A stretch of DNA of 24,399 nucleotides from contig DBBB01000168.1 of assembly GCA_002291985.1 (NCBI GenBank), positions 1 through 24,399 on the forward strand. Direction: 5' to 3'. Numbering within the stretch: the stretch's first letter is position 1; each line of letters begins with the position of its first letter. The notes beneath the pieces were generated by a model. The model did not search any database, was not told the DNA's origin, and worked only from the letters and a program-made list of their open reading frames with translations. Made by a program: the position numbers and the translations under genes. Below are positions 6,135 through 13,471 of the stretch, piece after piece. The DNA is from Firmicutes bacterium UBA995 (GTDB lineage Bacteria > Bacillota > Sulfobacillia > UBA995).

Positions 6135-7876
6135 TCTGTCGTCGACCCTTCCTCTATCACCCGGATGAGTTTCGTGAGCAGCACTTTGGTCTCGGCGGTC
6201 GTCTCCCCCAGCAGGCCGGCGATCTCCTGGGCCACCTTCATCTGCTTGTTCATGACGTCCTGGGCGCGGGCGGCGGTCGCGGAACGCACGGCTGCGGCCT
6301 TTTCCCGCTGCCTCTCCCCCGCCGTAACGTCGGCGAATATCCCCACGACGATCTCGTGCTCGGGAACGTAGAAGATGGTCTGCTGAGCGATCAGATCCTG
6401 CGTGGGTTGAGAGACGCGACCGGTCACCAGCTGGCGGCCGGCGACCGCCTCCCGGAAGGGCCGGGGATCGGTCAAGCGGGAAACGTGCTCGCCCGGCGAG
6501 GGCCCGCCACCGGCCGGCGAGAACATGCGGCGGGCTGCCAGGTTGACCTCGATGATCCGCAATTCGCCGTCGGTCACCACCACCCCGCTGGGCATCGCGT
6601 CCAGCACGACATTCGATACCGACTCCGCCTTGGCCCGCATGTAGGGGATGCACATTTCCAGTTCAGCATAACCCTGATGGACCGCTATCGCCTTGCCACG
6701 ACATGAGTCGAACCCGCACGCCCCGCAGTTGAGTTCATCAGCAGGCGTCACCTTGCCTATACGGGCGAGGATGCTTCGAATGACCACCTCGCCGGGCACC
6801 GGCCGCGCCGGCCGGCGGTCCACGGGTGTCACGTGCAGGTCAATAGCCGGGGCCGCCCCGGCGCCCTCGCCGGCTTGCGACCGGCGCGCATGGTAGGTCA
6901 GCACCCGCCGGCGGCGGTCGAGGAGGTCCCCGGTATCCGCCGCCTGAGGCCCGCCGACGCAGCCCCCCTCACATGCCAGCATCTCTACCATGTCAAGGCC
7001 TGGCAACCCCGACGGCCCGGCGGCCAGTGCCCGGATCAGCTCGAGACACCGGTCAAGCCCCGTCACAACCGCCACCGACTCCGCCAGGAAGTCCGTGTCA
7101 AGGCCGGCCGTCCTGAGCAGCCCGCCATCGAGGGGGAACAGCCGGGCAATCCCGGCGGCCGGCGGAGCGAAGCCGCACCGTTCCACCTCGACCGCCAGCT
7201 TCCCCTCTCGTACCAGCCCCGACTCCTCCCACATGTCCCATAGCTCACGGAAGGTCAAAACGGCGGCCACGTCGTCGGGAGCAATTTCGGCTGCCTCGCG
7301 TTTCTTGGCGATGCAGGGACCCACGAACACTACCCGCAACCGCGGGTTCGCCGCCCGCAGCATCCGCGCGTGCGCTACCATGGGCGACACCACCGGCGCG
7401 AGATGGGGCAGGGCTTCGGGATGATGTCGCTCCAGCAGGTTGACGACTACCGGACAACTGGAGGTGATCAGGGGGCGATTGCCGCCGAGAAGCCGGCGGT
7501 GCGCTTGCGCGACCAGATCCGCTCCCGCTGCCGTCTCGTGAACCTCGGCAAAGCCGAGCCGCCGGAGCAGCCCGGGGACGTCCTCCGGATCCAGGGGCAG
7601 GGCGCCGGCGAACGACGGCGCCAGGCTGACGGCGACGGCGTCGCCTCCCGCCAGCAACTCCCGCGCCCGTTGCCGGTCGTCGCGCACCCGCTTGGCGCGT
7701 TGCGGGCAGGCCAGGACGCAGCGGCCATCCAGGATGCAGCGCTCGTCATCCACCTTGGCATGGGGGTGGGCGCCTCCCGGCTCGGTGCGAAAGCCGATGG
7801 CATGCACCGGGCAGGACCGGAGGCACCGGTAGCAGTCCCGGCACTTGGCTTCGCTGGTGGTTATGATCCCCGTCAC
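6131..7876 (-). CDS. hydS: Sensory [FeFe]-hydrogenase with PAS domain (HydS, group C type)
   Basis: A 581-residue protein with GTG start at 7876. N-terminal double ferredoxin: first cluster C12/C15/C18/C22; second C47, Asp50, C53, C57, with Asp in one Cys position. H-cluster motifs are degenerate compared with HydA: L1 TSSCPVV (138-144), L2 VGPCIAKK (185-192), L3 EMLACEGGCVGGP (298-310). All four H-cluster cysteines (C141, C188, C302, C306) remain, but the adjacent proton-transfer Cys is Ser140. A further four-Cys motif (C384/C387/C392/C409) is followed by a PAS domain (about 420-517) and a helical tail. These are known features of group C sensory hydrogenases, which are thought to signal rather than turn over quickly. 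There is no histidine kinase domain, so output must go to a partner, probably the coupled SpoIIE phosphatase. Confidence 0.9.
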   Translation of the reverse strand: MTGIITTSEAKCRDCYRCLRSCPVHAIGFRTEPGGAHPHAKVDDERCILDGRCVLACPQRAKRVRDDRQRARELLAGGDAVAVSLAPSFAGALPLDPEDVPGLLRRLGFAEVHETAAGADLVAQAHRRLLGGNRPLITSSCPVVVNLLERHHPEALPHLAPVVSPMVAHARMLRAANPRLRVVFVGPCIAKKREAAEIAPDDVAAVLTFRELWDMWEESGLVREGKLAVEVERCGFAPPAAGIARLFPLDGGLLRTAGLDTDFLAESVAVVTGLDRCLELIRALAAGPSGLPGLDMVEMLACEGGCVGGPQAADTGDLLDRRRRVLTYHARRSQAGEGAGAAPAIDLHVTPVDRRPARPVPGEVVIRSILARIGKVTPADELNCGACGFDSCRGKAIAVHQGYAELEMCIPYMRAKAESVSNVVLDAMPSGVVVTDGELRIIEVNLAARRMFSPAGGGPSPGEHVSRLTDPRPFREAVAGRQLVTGRVSQPTQDLIAQQTIFYVPEHEIVVGIFADVTAGERQREKAAAVRSATAARAQDVMNKQMKVAQEIAGLLGETTAETKVLLTKLIRVIEEGSTTE

Positions 7877-8145
7877 CGGGTGCCTTCGCCTCCCTCGCCT
7901 GCGAGTTCGGCGAGCACTTCCCGGGCAAACAAGGCGGGAACCTGCTCGGGGAATACGCCCCGATGCAGGCGCGACCCCACGCGAATGGTCACCCCCTGGG
8001 TGCAGCTCTCCATGCAGAAGCTGCCGCGCAGGGTGACCTCCGCCTTGACTGCGTGCCGTTCAACCAGCTCCTGGAGGATGCGGACGACAGCCTCCGCTCC
8101 GCGGAGAAAACAGGAGCTGCCCACGCAAACCTCGATCGCGATCAC
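7873..8145 (-). CDS. Small thioredoxin-fold [2Fe-2S] ferredoxin
   Basis: A 90-residue protein with GTG start at 8145 overlapping the hydA stop (GTGA), and a stop overlapping the start of hydS in the same way. It is a single NuoE-like [2Fe-2S] domain with cysteines C7, C12, C44 and C48 (CVGSSC and CMESC). It closely resembles the C-terminal domain of the HydA encoded just upstream: by eye about 24 identities in about 62 ungapped columns, including the four cysteines, the LRGA stretch and the RVG stretch. It probably arose by tandem duplication of that domain. It lies between the catalytic and the sensory hydrogenase, so an electron carrier or wire between them is plausible but unproven. Confidence 0.88.
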   Translation of the reverse strand: MIAIEVCVGSSCFLRGAEAVVRILQELVERHAVKAEVTLRGSFCMESCTQGVTIRVGSRLHRGVFPEQVPALFAREVLAELAGEGGEGTR

Positions 8146-10181
8146 GCAGGGCTCCTCTCGGGTGCCAGCCGGGGTTCGACGATCGTCCGCACCAGCTCCC
8201 GGGGGGAAGCGGGTGTGATTCCCGTCAGGATGGCGCCCCCCACCCGGACCGATACGCCCCGGTCGCAGTTCTCCAGGCAGAAGGTAGCACTGATGCTGAC
8301 CTTGTGCTCGAGTCCTTCTTCCCTGACACCCTTCAACAATCCTTCCAGGACGTTATGGGCGCCCCGCAGATAACACCCCGTGCCCACGCATACCGAGATG
8401 TTGAGTGCGTCCGCCGGCGCTTCCAGGATGGGATGGGCGTCCTTGCCGACCAGTCGCCGGCGGGGCGCGTAATGGGTGTGCAACAGGGCATGGGCCTGAT
8501 CGCTGCCGGGATGGCCAAGATTGCGTTCGTACAGCTCGCGCACGAACGGGTTGTGGGAAGCCACGCGGAGTTGTAGCGAACGGTCGATCCGGTACAGCCC
8601 CCGCTGGCGGGCGGAACGATCTCCCAGGCTGCTCCGGGGCTGGCCCGCACCCCCGATGCAACCCCCGGGGCAAGCCATCACTTCGATCAAATGATAGTCG
8701 AGACGACCTTCCCGGATCCCGCGCAGGACTTCCCCCGCGGCGCCCAGTCCATGGACCACCGCGAGCTTGAGCACGGTATCGCCCACGCCGACCTGGGCTT
8801 CGCGAACCCGTTCTTGACCCCGCAAGTTCTGGAACTCCAGTTGCGGTGGCTGGGGCAGTCCCGCCGCATCCAGCGCCACCCTCAATACCGCCTCGGTGAC
8901 TCCGCCGCTCGCCCCGAAGATCACGCCGCCCCCCGTGGTCATGCCCAGGGGGTTGTCAGCCGCTTCCGGTTCGAGTTCCGAAAAGACGATGCCGGCCTCG
9001 CGGATGAGTTGCGCGGCCTCCACGGTAGATAGTACCCAGTCCACATCTCCGGCGAGTTCGGGCCGTTGCGCCTCGAACTTCTTGGCGCTACACGGCATGA
9101 TGGACACGACCCGCACCCGCGCCGACTCGGCATCATGCGCCAGTCGCTTGACAAGCGAGCCGAGCATCTGCTGGGGTGACTTGCAGGTGGACAGGTTGGC
9201 CAGGAGTTCGGGGAAATACTGCTCGCAATACTTCACCCAGGCCGGACAGCATGAAGTCAGGTGGGGGAAGGGTCCGCCCCGCTGCAGTCGACCCTGGAAC
9301 TCGTGGGCTTCCTCGACGGTGGTCAGATCGGCCGTGAACACCGTGTCGTAGACCCGGTCAAAGCCAACCCGCCGGAGCGCGGCGACCACCAGCCCGGTCC
9401 CGTCCTCGCCCGCCGGCAGGCCGAAGATCTCGCCCAGGGCTACCCGCACGGCGGGCGCCAGTTGCGCGACCACGAGCACCTCCGGATCGTGGATGGCTTC
9501 CCACACCGGTTCCACATCCGATCGCACGGTGATGGCGGCCGTAGGGCACACGGCGGCGCACTGGCCGCAGTTGACGCAATCCACGTCCGCCAGGTCCCGA
9601 CCGAAGGCGGGGATCACGGTCGTCCGCGAGCCGCGATAGGCAAAGTCGAGGACCCCCAGCCCCTGAACTTCGCGGCACATGCGCACGCAGTCGCCGCAGA
9701 GGATGCACTTGTTGGGGTCGCGTACCAGGGAAAGTCCTGACTGGTCGAGGGGCACGTCCTCATGCCGGTGACCCAGGGTGCTCTCGCGCACGCCCAGTCG
9801 CTGGCAAAGCTCGTGCAACCGGCACGCGGCGCCCTTGGAGCAGGTGGCGCAGTCCAGGCGGTGATTGGCCAGCAAGAGTTCGAGGATCGTCCGGCGTAGT
9901 CGCCGCAGCCGGCGTCCGTCAGTCCGTACCACCATGCCCGCTTCCGGGCTGGTGGAACAGGAAGCGGCGAGACCCCTGCCCTCCACCTCCACCAGGCACA
10001 GCCGACACGCCCCGTACACGCTCAGTTCGGAATGGTAGCAGAAGGAGGGGATGTCGATCCCCTGCCGGCGGGCGGTTTCGAGCAGGCTGTCGCCGGCGTA
10101 GAAAGGGACCTCCCTTCCGTTCAACGTCATCTTGCCGATCGCCTCCGGCGCCTTGAACTGAGCCTGGGCTGGGCTGTTCAT
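8142..10181 (-). CDS. hydA: [FeFe]-hydrogenase catalytic subunit HydA of the bifurcating complex
   Basis: A 679-residue subunit that makes or oxidises H2 in the cytoplasm. Modules in order: N-terminal [2Fe-2S] (C48/C59/C62/C75); His-ligated [4Fe-4S] (H107/C111/C114/C120); two [4Fe-4S] clusters (C159-C169 and C202-C212); the H-cluster domain with intact L1 TSCCPAW (309-315), L2 MPCSAKKFE (362-370) and L3 EVMACPGGCIGG (500-511); and a C-terminal thioredoxin-like [2Fe-2S] domain (C598/C603/C635/C639). This architecture matches the trimeric HydABC enzymes that couple NADH and reduced ferredoxin to H2. ATG at 10181 overlaps the hydCB stop (ATGA) behind GGGGAGG. No maturation genes (hydE, hydF, hydG) are in the window. 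Confidence 0.96.
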   Translation of the reverse strand: MNSPAQAQFKAPEAIGKMTLNGREVPFYAGDSLLETARRQGIDIPSFCYHSELSVYGACRLCLVEVEGRGLAASCSTSPEAGMVVRTDGRRLRRLRRTILELLLANHRLDCATCSKGAACRLHELCQRLGVRESTLGHRHEDVPLDQSGLSLVRDPNKCILCGDCVRMCREVQGLGVLDFAYRGSRTTVIPAFGRDLADVDCVNCGQCAAVCPTAAITVRSDVEPVWEAIHDPEVLVVAQLAPAVRVALGEIFGLPAGEDGTGLVVAALRRVGFDRVYDTVFTADLTTVEEAHEFQGRLQRGGPFPHLTSCCPAWVKYCEQYFPELLANLSTCKSPQQMLGSLVKRLAHDAESARVRVVSIMPCSAKKFEAQRPELAGDVDWVLSTVEAAQLIREAGIVFSELEPEAADNPLGMTTGGGVIFGASGGVTEAVLRVALDAAGLPQPPQLEFQNLRGQERVREAQVGVGDTVLKLAVVHGLGAAGEVLRGIREGRLDYHLIEVMACPGGCIGGAGQPRSSLGDRSARQRGLYRIDRSLQLRVASHNPFVRELYERNLGHPGSDQAHALLHTHYAPRRRLVGKDAHPILEAPADALNISVCVGTGCYLRGAHNVLEGLLKGVREEGLEHKVSISATFCLENCDRGVSVRVGGAILTGITPASPRELVRTIVEPRLAPERSPA

Positions 10182-12727
10182 GACCCGACCTCCCCGTCAT
10201 CCATGCTCCTGGTTATGGCCTCGAACTTGCACCGGTCGGCGCAGGCGCCGCAACGGGTGCAACGGGCGGGGTCGATGACATGGGGCTGCCGGCGTTCGCC
10301 CGTTATCGCCTCCGTGGCACATACCTTGACGCAGGCCCCGCATCCGTTACAGCGTTCGGCCAGGATCCGGAAGTCCAGCAGATCGCGGCAAACGCCCGCC
10401 GGGCAACGCCGGTCGCGGATGTGGGCCAGGTATTCATCGCGGAAATAACGCAGGGTCGTGGCCACCGGGTTGGAAGCAGTCTTGCCCAACCCGCACAGGG
10501 AACCATCCGCCACCACCATGGCCAGATTCTCAAGCCGCTCGAGATCGGTCATGTCCGCCTTGCCCGCCGTCATCTTGTCGAGAAGCTCCAACATCCTCCT
10601 GGTACCCTCGCGGCACGGCACGCACTTGCCGCACGATTCTTCCTGGACGAAGTTCATGAAGTAGCGGGCCATTTCCACCATGCAGGTCCCGTCGTCCACC
10701 ACCACCAGGCCACCGGAACCGACCATCGCCCCGGCCGCCTTGAGCGACTCGTAGTCCAGGGGCAGGTCAAGGTGCTGAAGCGTCAGGCATCCGCCCGACG
10801 GCCCCCCGATCTGCACGGCCTTGAAGGGGCGCGGCCGGCGCATGCCGCCCCCGATGTCGAATACGACCTGCCGCAAGGGAGTGCCCATCGCAATCTCGAC
10901 CAGCCCCGTCCGGGCCACCTGGCCGGCGAGGGCGAAGGTCTTGGTCCCGGGGCTCTTCTCCGTCCCGAATTGGCGGAAAGCACGGGCCCCCTCGTGGACG
11001 ATGAAGGGAACACAGGCCAGGGTCTCCACGTTATTGATGACCGTCGGCTGTCCCCAGAGGCCAGAAGTCGCGGGGAAAGGAGGCCGCGGCCGGGGCATGC
11101 CCCGCCGGCCCTCGATCGACGCCAGCAAGGCCGTCTCCTCGCCGCACACGAAGGCGCCCGCCCCTTCCTTGATATGAACCTGCAAGGAGAAATCCGACCC
11201 GAGAATCCGTTCGCCGAGGAGGCCGTAGGCGCCCGCCTGCTTTATCGCCCGGCGAAGGCGGCGGACGGCCAACGGGTATTCCGCCCGGACGTACACGTAG
11301 GCTTCTTCCGCCCCTACCGCGTAACCCGCCAGGGCAATGCCCTCCAGCACCCGGTGGGGATCGCCTTCCAGCAAGCTGCGATCCATGAAAGCGCCGGGAT
11401 CCCCCTCGTCGGCGTTGCACACGATGTACTTGGGGCTGCCGACTGCCTTCCGGCAAGCGGCCCACTTGGCGCCGGTGGGAAACCCTCCCCCGCCCCGGCC
11501 GCGTAGCCCCGAGCTGGTCACCTCGGCGATGACCTGCTCGGGCGTCAGTTCGAACAGGGCGCGCCCCAGCGCCGCGTAGCCTCCGAACGCCAGGTACTCG
11601 CGGATGTCCTCGCAATCCAGCCGGCCGCAGGTCGCCAGGGCGATCTTGTTTTGAGGCCGATAGAAGGCCATATTGGCTTCGTCCAGCACGGGCTGGGCAT
11701 CTCCCGGCTCGCGGTGCAGCAGGCGGGTAACAACCTGTCCCCGCTCCACCGTCTCCGCCACGATCTCCGCCGCGTCCTCCGGCCGTACTCTGGCGTACAC
11801 GATGCGGCCCGGTTCGAGCACCACCAGCGGGCCGATCTGGCAGTACCCATGGCAGCCAGCCTTGATCAGGCCCGCCTCGCCCGGACCGGCGGGCTGGGGA
11901 CGCCCGCAGGGGGAAATGGTAGGGGGAACCGTCCCCGAGGGTACGGCGCGACGCTCGGCCAATATGTCCAGTTCCGCGCGAAGCCCCCGGGCGTCGAGCG
12001 CGTCGCGCAGGGCAGCGTATACCTCGCGGGCCCCGTTGGCCACGCAAGCCGTCTCCATGCACACGAGCAGCCGGACCTTCTGCCCGATCACCGCGGCCCG
12101 AAAGCGCTCCATCGCGCGGTCCAGGGCTGCGCGACCGCGGATGTACGGTCCGACCGCCGGCATCGGCGACCCGCCGCTCGGCTCGTCCGCGCCCCCGCCC
12201 GAGGGCGCCGCCCCATCCGGGGCAGGACCACTCTCGTCGGCCAGACGTCGCATCAAGCCGGTGGCCTCATCGGGAGTGAGATCCCCGTATACCTCACGAT
12301 CGTTCACCATGACCACCGGGGCGAGGCCGCAAGCTCCCACGCACGCCACGCGTTCGATGGTGAACTTCAGGTCGGGCGTGGTGCCCGGACCATCCGGCTT
12401 CAACCCCACCGCCTCGCGAATGGCGAAGTTCAGTCTCTCCGACCCCCGAACATGGCAGGCGGTGCCGTCACATACCTTGATCACGTAACGGCCGCGAGGG
12501 GTCATCGTGAACTGGGAGTAAAAGGTGGCCACGCCGAAAACGAGCGATGGCGAGATGTCCAGGGCGTTAGCCACGTAACTCATGGCTTCTTCGGGAAGAT
12601 AGCGATATTCGGCCTGGACATCCTGGAGGATGGGCACCAGATTGCTGACCTTTCCTCCGTGCCGCGCGATGATCTGGTTGAGCCGTTCGATCTTGCCCAG
12701 TGGCTGGGCCTGGACGAGTTGCGTCAC
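10178..12727 (-). CDS. Fused HydC-HydB (NuoE-NuoF) subunit of the bifurcating [FeFe]-hydrogenase
   Basis: One continuous 849-residue frame carries what are normally two proteins. Residues 1-164 are HydC/NuoE-like, with a helical N-terminus and a [2Fe-2S] site C86/C91/C129/C133. Residues about 165-188 are a Gly/Pro/Ser-rich linker. From about 189 it is HydB: thioredoxin-like [2Fe-2S] (C223/C228/C292/C296) with an unusual Pro-rich insertion at about 258-287; NuoF FMN/NADH-binding region (GLRGRGGGGFP 407-417, NADEGDPGAFMDR 438-450); NuoF [4Fe-4S] ligands C699/C702/C705/C745; and a C-terminal double ferredoxin (C793-C803, C823-C833). HydB is the NAD(H)-binding bifurcating subunit. GTG at 12727 is chosen because it is the first sensible start after the regulator's stop and has GGGAG upstream. 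Met189 could allow internal initiation of a separate HydB. Confidence 0.9.
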   Translation of the reverse strand: MTQLVQAQPLGKIERLNQIIARHGGKVSNLVPILQDVQAEYRYLPEEAMSYVANALDISPSLVFGVATFYSQFTMTPRGRYVIKVCDGTACHVRGSERLNFAIREAVGLKPDGPGTTPDLKFTIERVACVGACGLAPVVMVNDREVYGDLTPDEATGLMRRLADESGPAPDGAAPSGGGADEPSGGSPMPAVGPYIRGRAALDRAMERFRAAVIGQKVRLLVCMETACVANGAREVYAALRDALDARGLRAELDILAERRAVPSGTVPPTISPCGRPQPAGPGEAGLIKAGCHGYCQIGPLVVLEPGRIVYARVRPEDAAEIVAETVERGQVVTRLLHREPGDAQPVLDEANMAFYRPQNKIALATCGRLDCEDIREYLAFGGYAALGRALFELTPEQVIAEVTSSGLRGRGGGGFPTGAKWAACRKAVGSPKYIVCNADEGDPGAFMDRSLLEGDPHRVLEGIALAGYAVGAEEAYVYVRAEYPLAVRRLRRAIKQAGAYGLLGERILGSDFSLQVHIKEGAGAFVCGEETALLASIEGRRGMPRPRPPFPATSGLWGQPTVINNVETLACVPFIVHEGARAFRQFGTEKSPGTKTFALAGQVARTGLVEIAMGTPLRQVVFDIGGGMRRPRPFKAVQIGGPSGGCLTLQHLDLPLDYESLKAAGAMVGSGGLVVVDDGTCMVEMARYFMNFVQEESCGKCVPCREGTRRMLELLDKMTAGKADMTDLERLENLAMVVADGSLCGLGKTASNPVATTLRYFRDEYLAHIRDRRCPAGVCRDLLDFRILAERCNGCGACVKVCATEAITGERRQPHVIDPARCTRCGACADRCKFEAITRSMDDGEVGS

Positions 12728-12749
12728 TCGGGCATCCGCTCCCGCCGCA

Positions 12750-13358
12750 TCAGATTTCGAACATTCTCCCCTCGGCGCCGGCCTGGGGTGGAGACACGAT
12801 CCAGATACCCTGGGCCCCGGTCGAGCCAGGGTTCGACAGCACCCGCGGCCGGTCGAGCACCAGGTGAGCCACGTCGCCGGAGCGAAGGCGCAAGCGGCGG
12901 TGGCCCAGGTCAAGTTCGAGTTCGCCCGCGGTGAGGCACACGAGGTCCTCCCGCTCGTGTTCGAACATCACCTGACGGTGGACGGCCCCCGGCGCCAGAT
13001 CGAAAGCCAGGACCAGCATCCGTTTGCTGCGCTGGCCGGGGAAGGGTAGTACCTGTATGGTCACCCCCGCCTCCCCGGTGACTACCCGCCGGCGGCCGCC
13101 ATGACGCACCACCATCCAGGATTCGGGGATTTCCTCACCCAGCAGCATCGCCACGCTCGTGCCCAGAGCCCGGGCAAGGCTCTTCAGCGTCGAATGAGAC
13201 GGCTCCACCTTGCCCTGCTCGAGCTGATAGATGAAGCTCGGGGATACGCCGCACTGTCCGGCCACGTCACGCACCCGGATCTGGCCATTGGTGCGCAACC
13301 GGCGGAGCCTCTCGCCGAGACTGGTCGGTCGGGTGCTCGAATCCGTGAAGGTGCTCAC
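12750..13358 (-). CDS. XRE-family regulator with cupin sensor domain
   Basis: A 202-residue protein. The N-terminal helix-turn-helix covers about 14-70 (LGERLRRLRTNGQIRVRDVA, then GVSPSFIYQLEQGKVEPS). A C-terminal cupin covers about 100-190 (EHEREDLVCLTAGELEL, then LRSGDVAHL). Proteins of this class sense small molecules through the cupin and control neighbouring catabolic genes. The GTG start at 13358 has no Shine-Dalgarno and sits 6 bases after a -10 box, so the mRNA is probably leaderless. It ends 22 bases before the fused hydCB gene and is therefore the first gene of the hydrogenase operon, divergent from the mutase operon. Its ligand cannot be read from the sequence; an acyl-CoA, an organic acid or a redox cue are all possible. 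Confidence 0.9.
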   Translation of the reverse strand: MSTFTDSSTRPTSLGERLRRLRTNGQIRVRDVAGQCGVSPSFIYQLEQGKVEPSHSTLKSLARALGTSVAMLLGEEIPESWMVVRHGGRRRVVTGEAGVTIQVLPFPGQRSKRMLVLAFDLAPGAVHRQVMFEHEREDLVCLTAGELELDLGHRRLRLRSGDVAHLVLDRPRVLSNPGSTGAQGIWIVSPPQAGAEGRMFEI

Positions 13359-13364
13359 AATTTG

Positions 13365-13393
13365 AGTGTAGTCCTGTGCTTGAAACCTGTCAA
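13365..13393 (-). promoter_or_regulatory. Promoter of the regulator-hydrogenase operon (leaderless)
   Basis: On the minus strand TTGACA (13388-13393), a 17-base spacer and TACACT (13365-13370). Only six bases separate the -10 box from the GTG at 13358, so the expected transcript start is at or next to the start codon. This is a near-consensus vegetative promoter for the whole XRE-hydCB-hydA-ferredoxin-hydS-phosphatase operon. Confidence 0.75.
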
Positions 13394-13394
13394 G
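13379..13394. promoter_or_regulatory. Inverted repeat, candidate XRE operator shared by both divergent operons
   Basis: CTTGA (13379-13383), six bases, TCAAG (13390-13394): a perfect 5-base inverted repeat with the spacing expected for a dimeric HTH protein. It covers the -35 box of the minus-strand promoter and the -35 candidate of the plus-strand promoter, so one bound dimer could block both. The short arms mean chance cannot be excluded. Confidence 0.45.
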
Positions 13395-13408
13395 TGCTGA
13401 TTTATATC
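13380..13408 (+). promoter_or_regulatory. Candidate promoter of the acyl-CoA mutase operon
   Basis: TTGAAA (13380-13385), a 17-base spacer and TATATC (13403-13408): a good -35 and a partial -10. It would give a leader of about 55-60 bases before the ATG at 13472 and overlaps, back to back, the promoter of the hydrogenase operon. Confidence 0.45.
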
Positions 13409-13471
13409 CTTACACGGGCATCATACACCAGGAGCCCTGAACTCGGGAGGATCTCCGGGAAAGAGGGGAGA

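Noticed and set aside
6135..6653. Upstream extension of the phosphatase frame to an earlier start
   Set aside because: It runs through the HydS coding region in another frame and has no domain; the GTG at 6134 fits the coupling pattern and the start of the PP2C domain.
12728..12913. N-terminal 62-residue extension of HydCB
   Set aside because: It overlaps the XRE-cupin gene in another frame and has no NuoE-like sequence; GTG at 12727 gives a normal NuoE start.
11651..12934. 427-residue plus-strand open frame opposite hydCB
   Set aside because: Antisense shadow of a gene with many conserved cysteine and FMN motifs; Arg/Pro/Gly-rich composition without domains.
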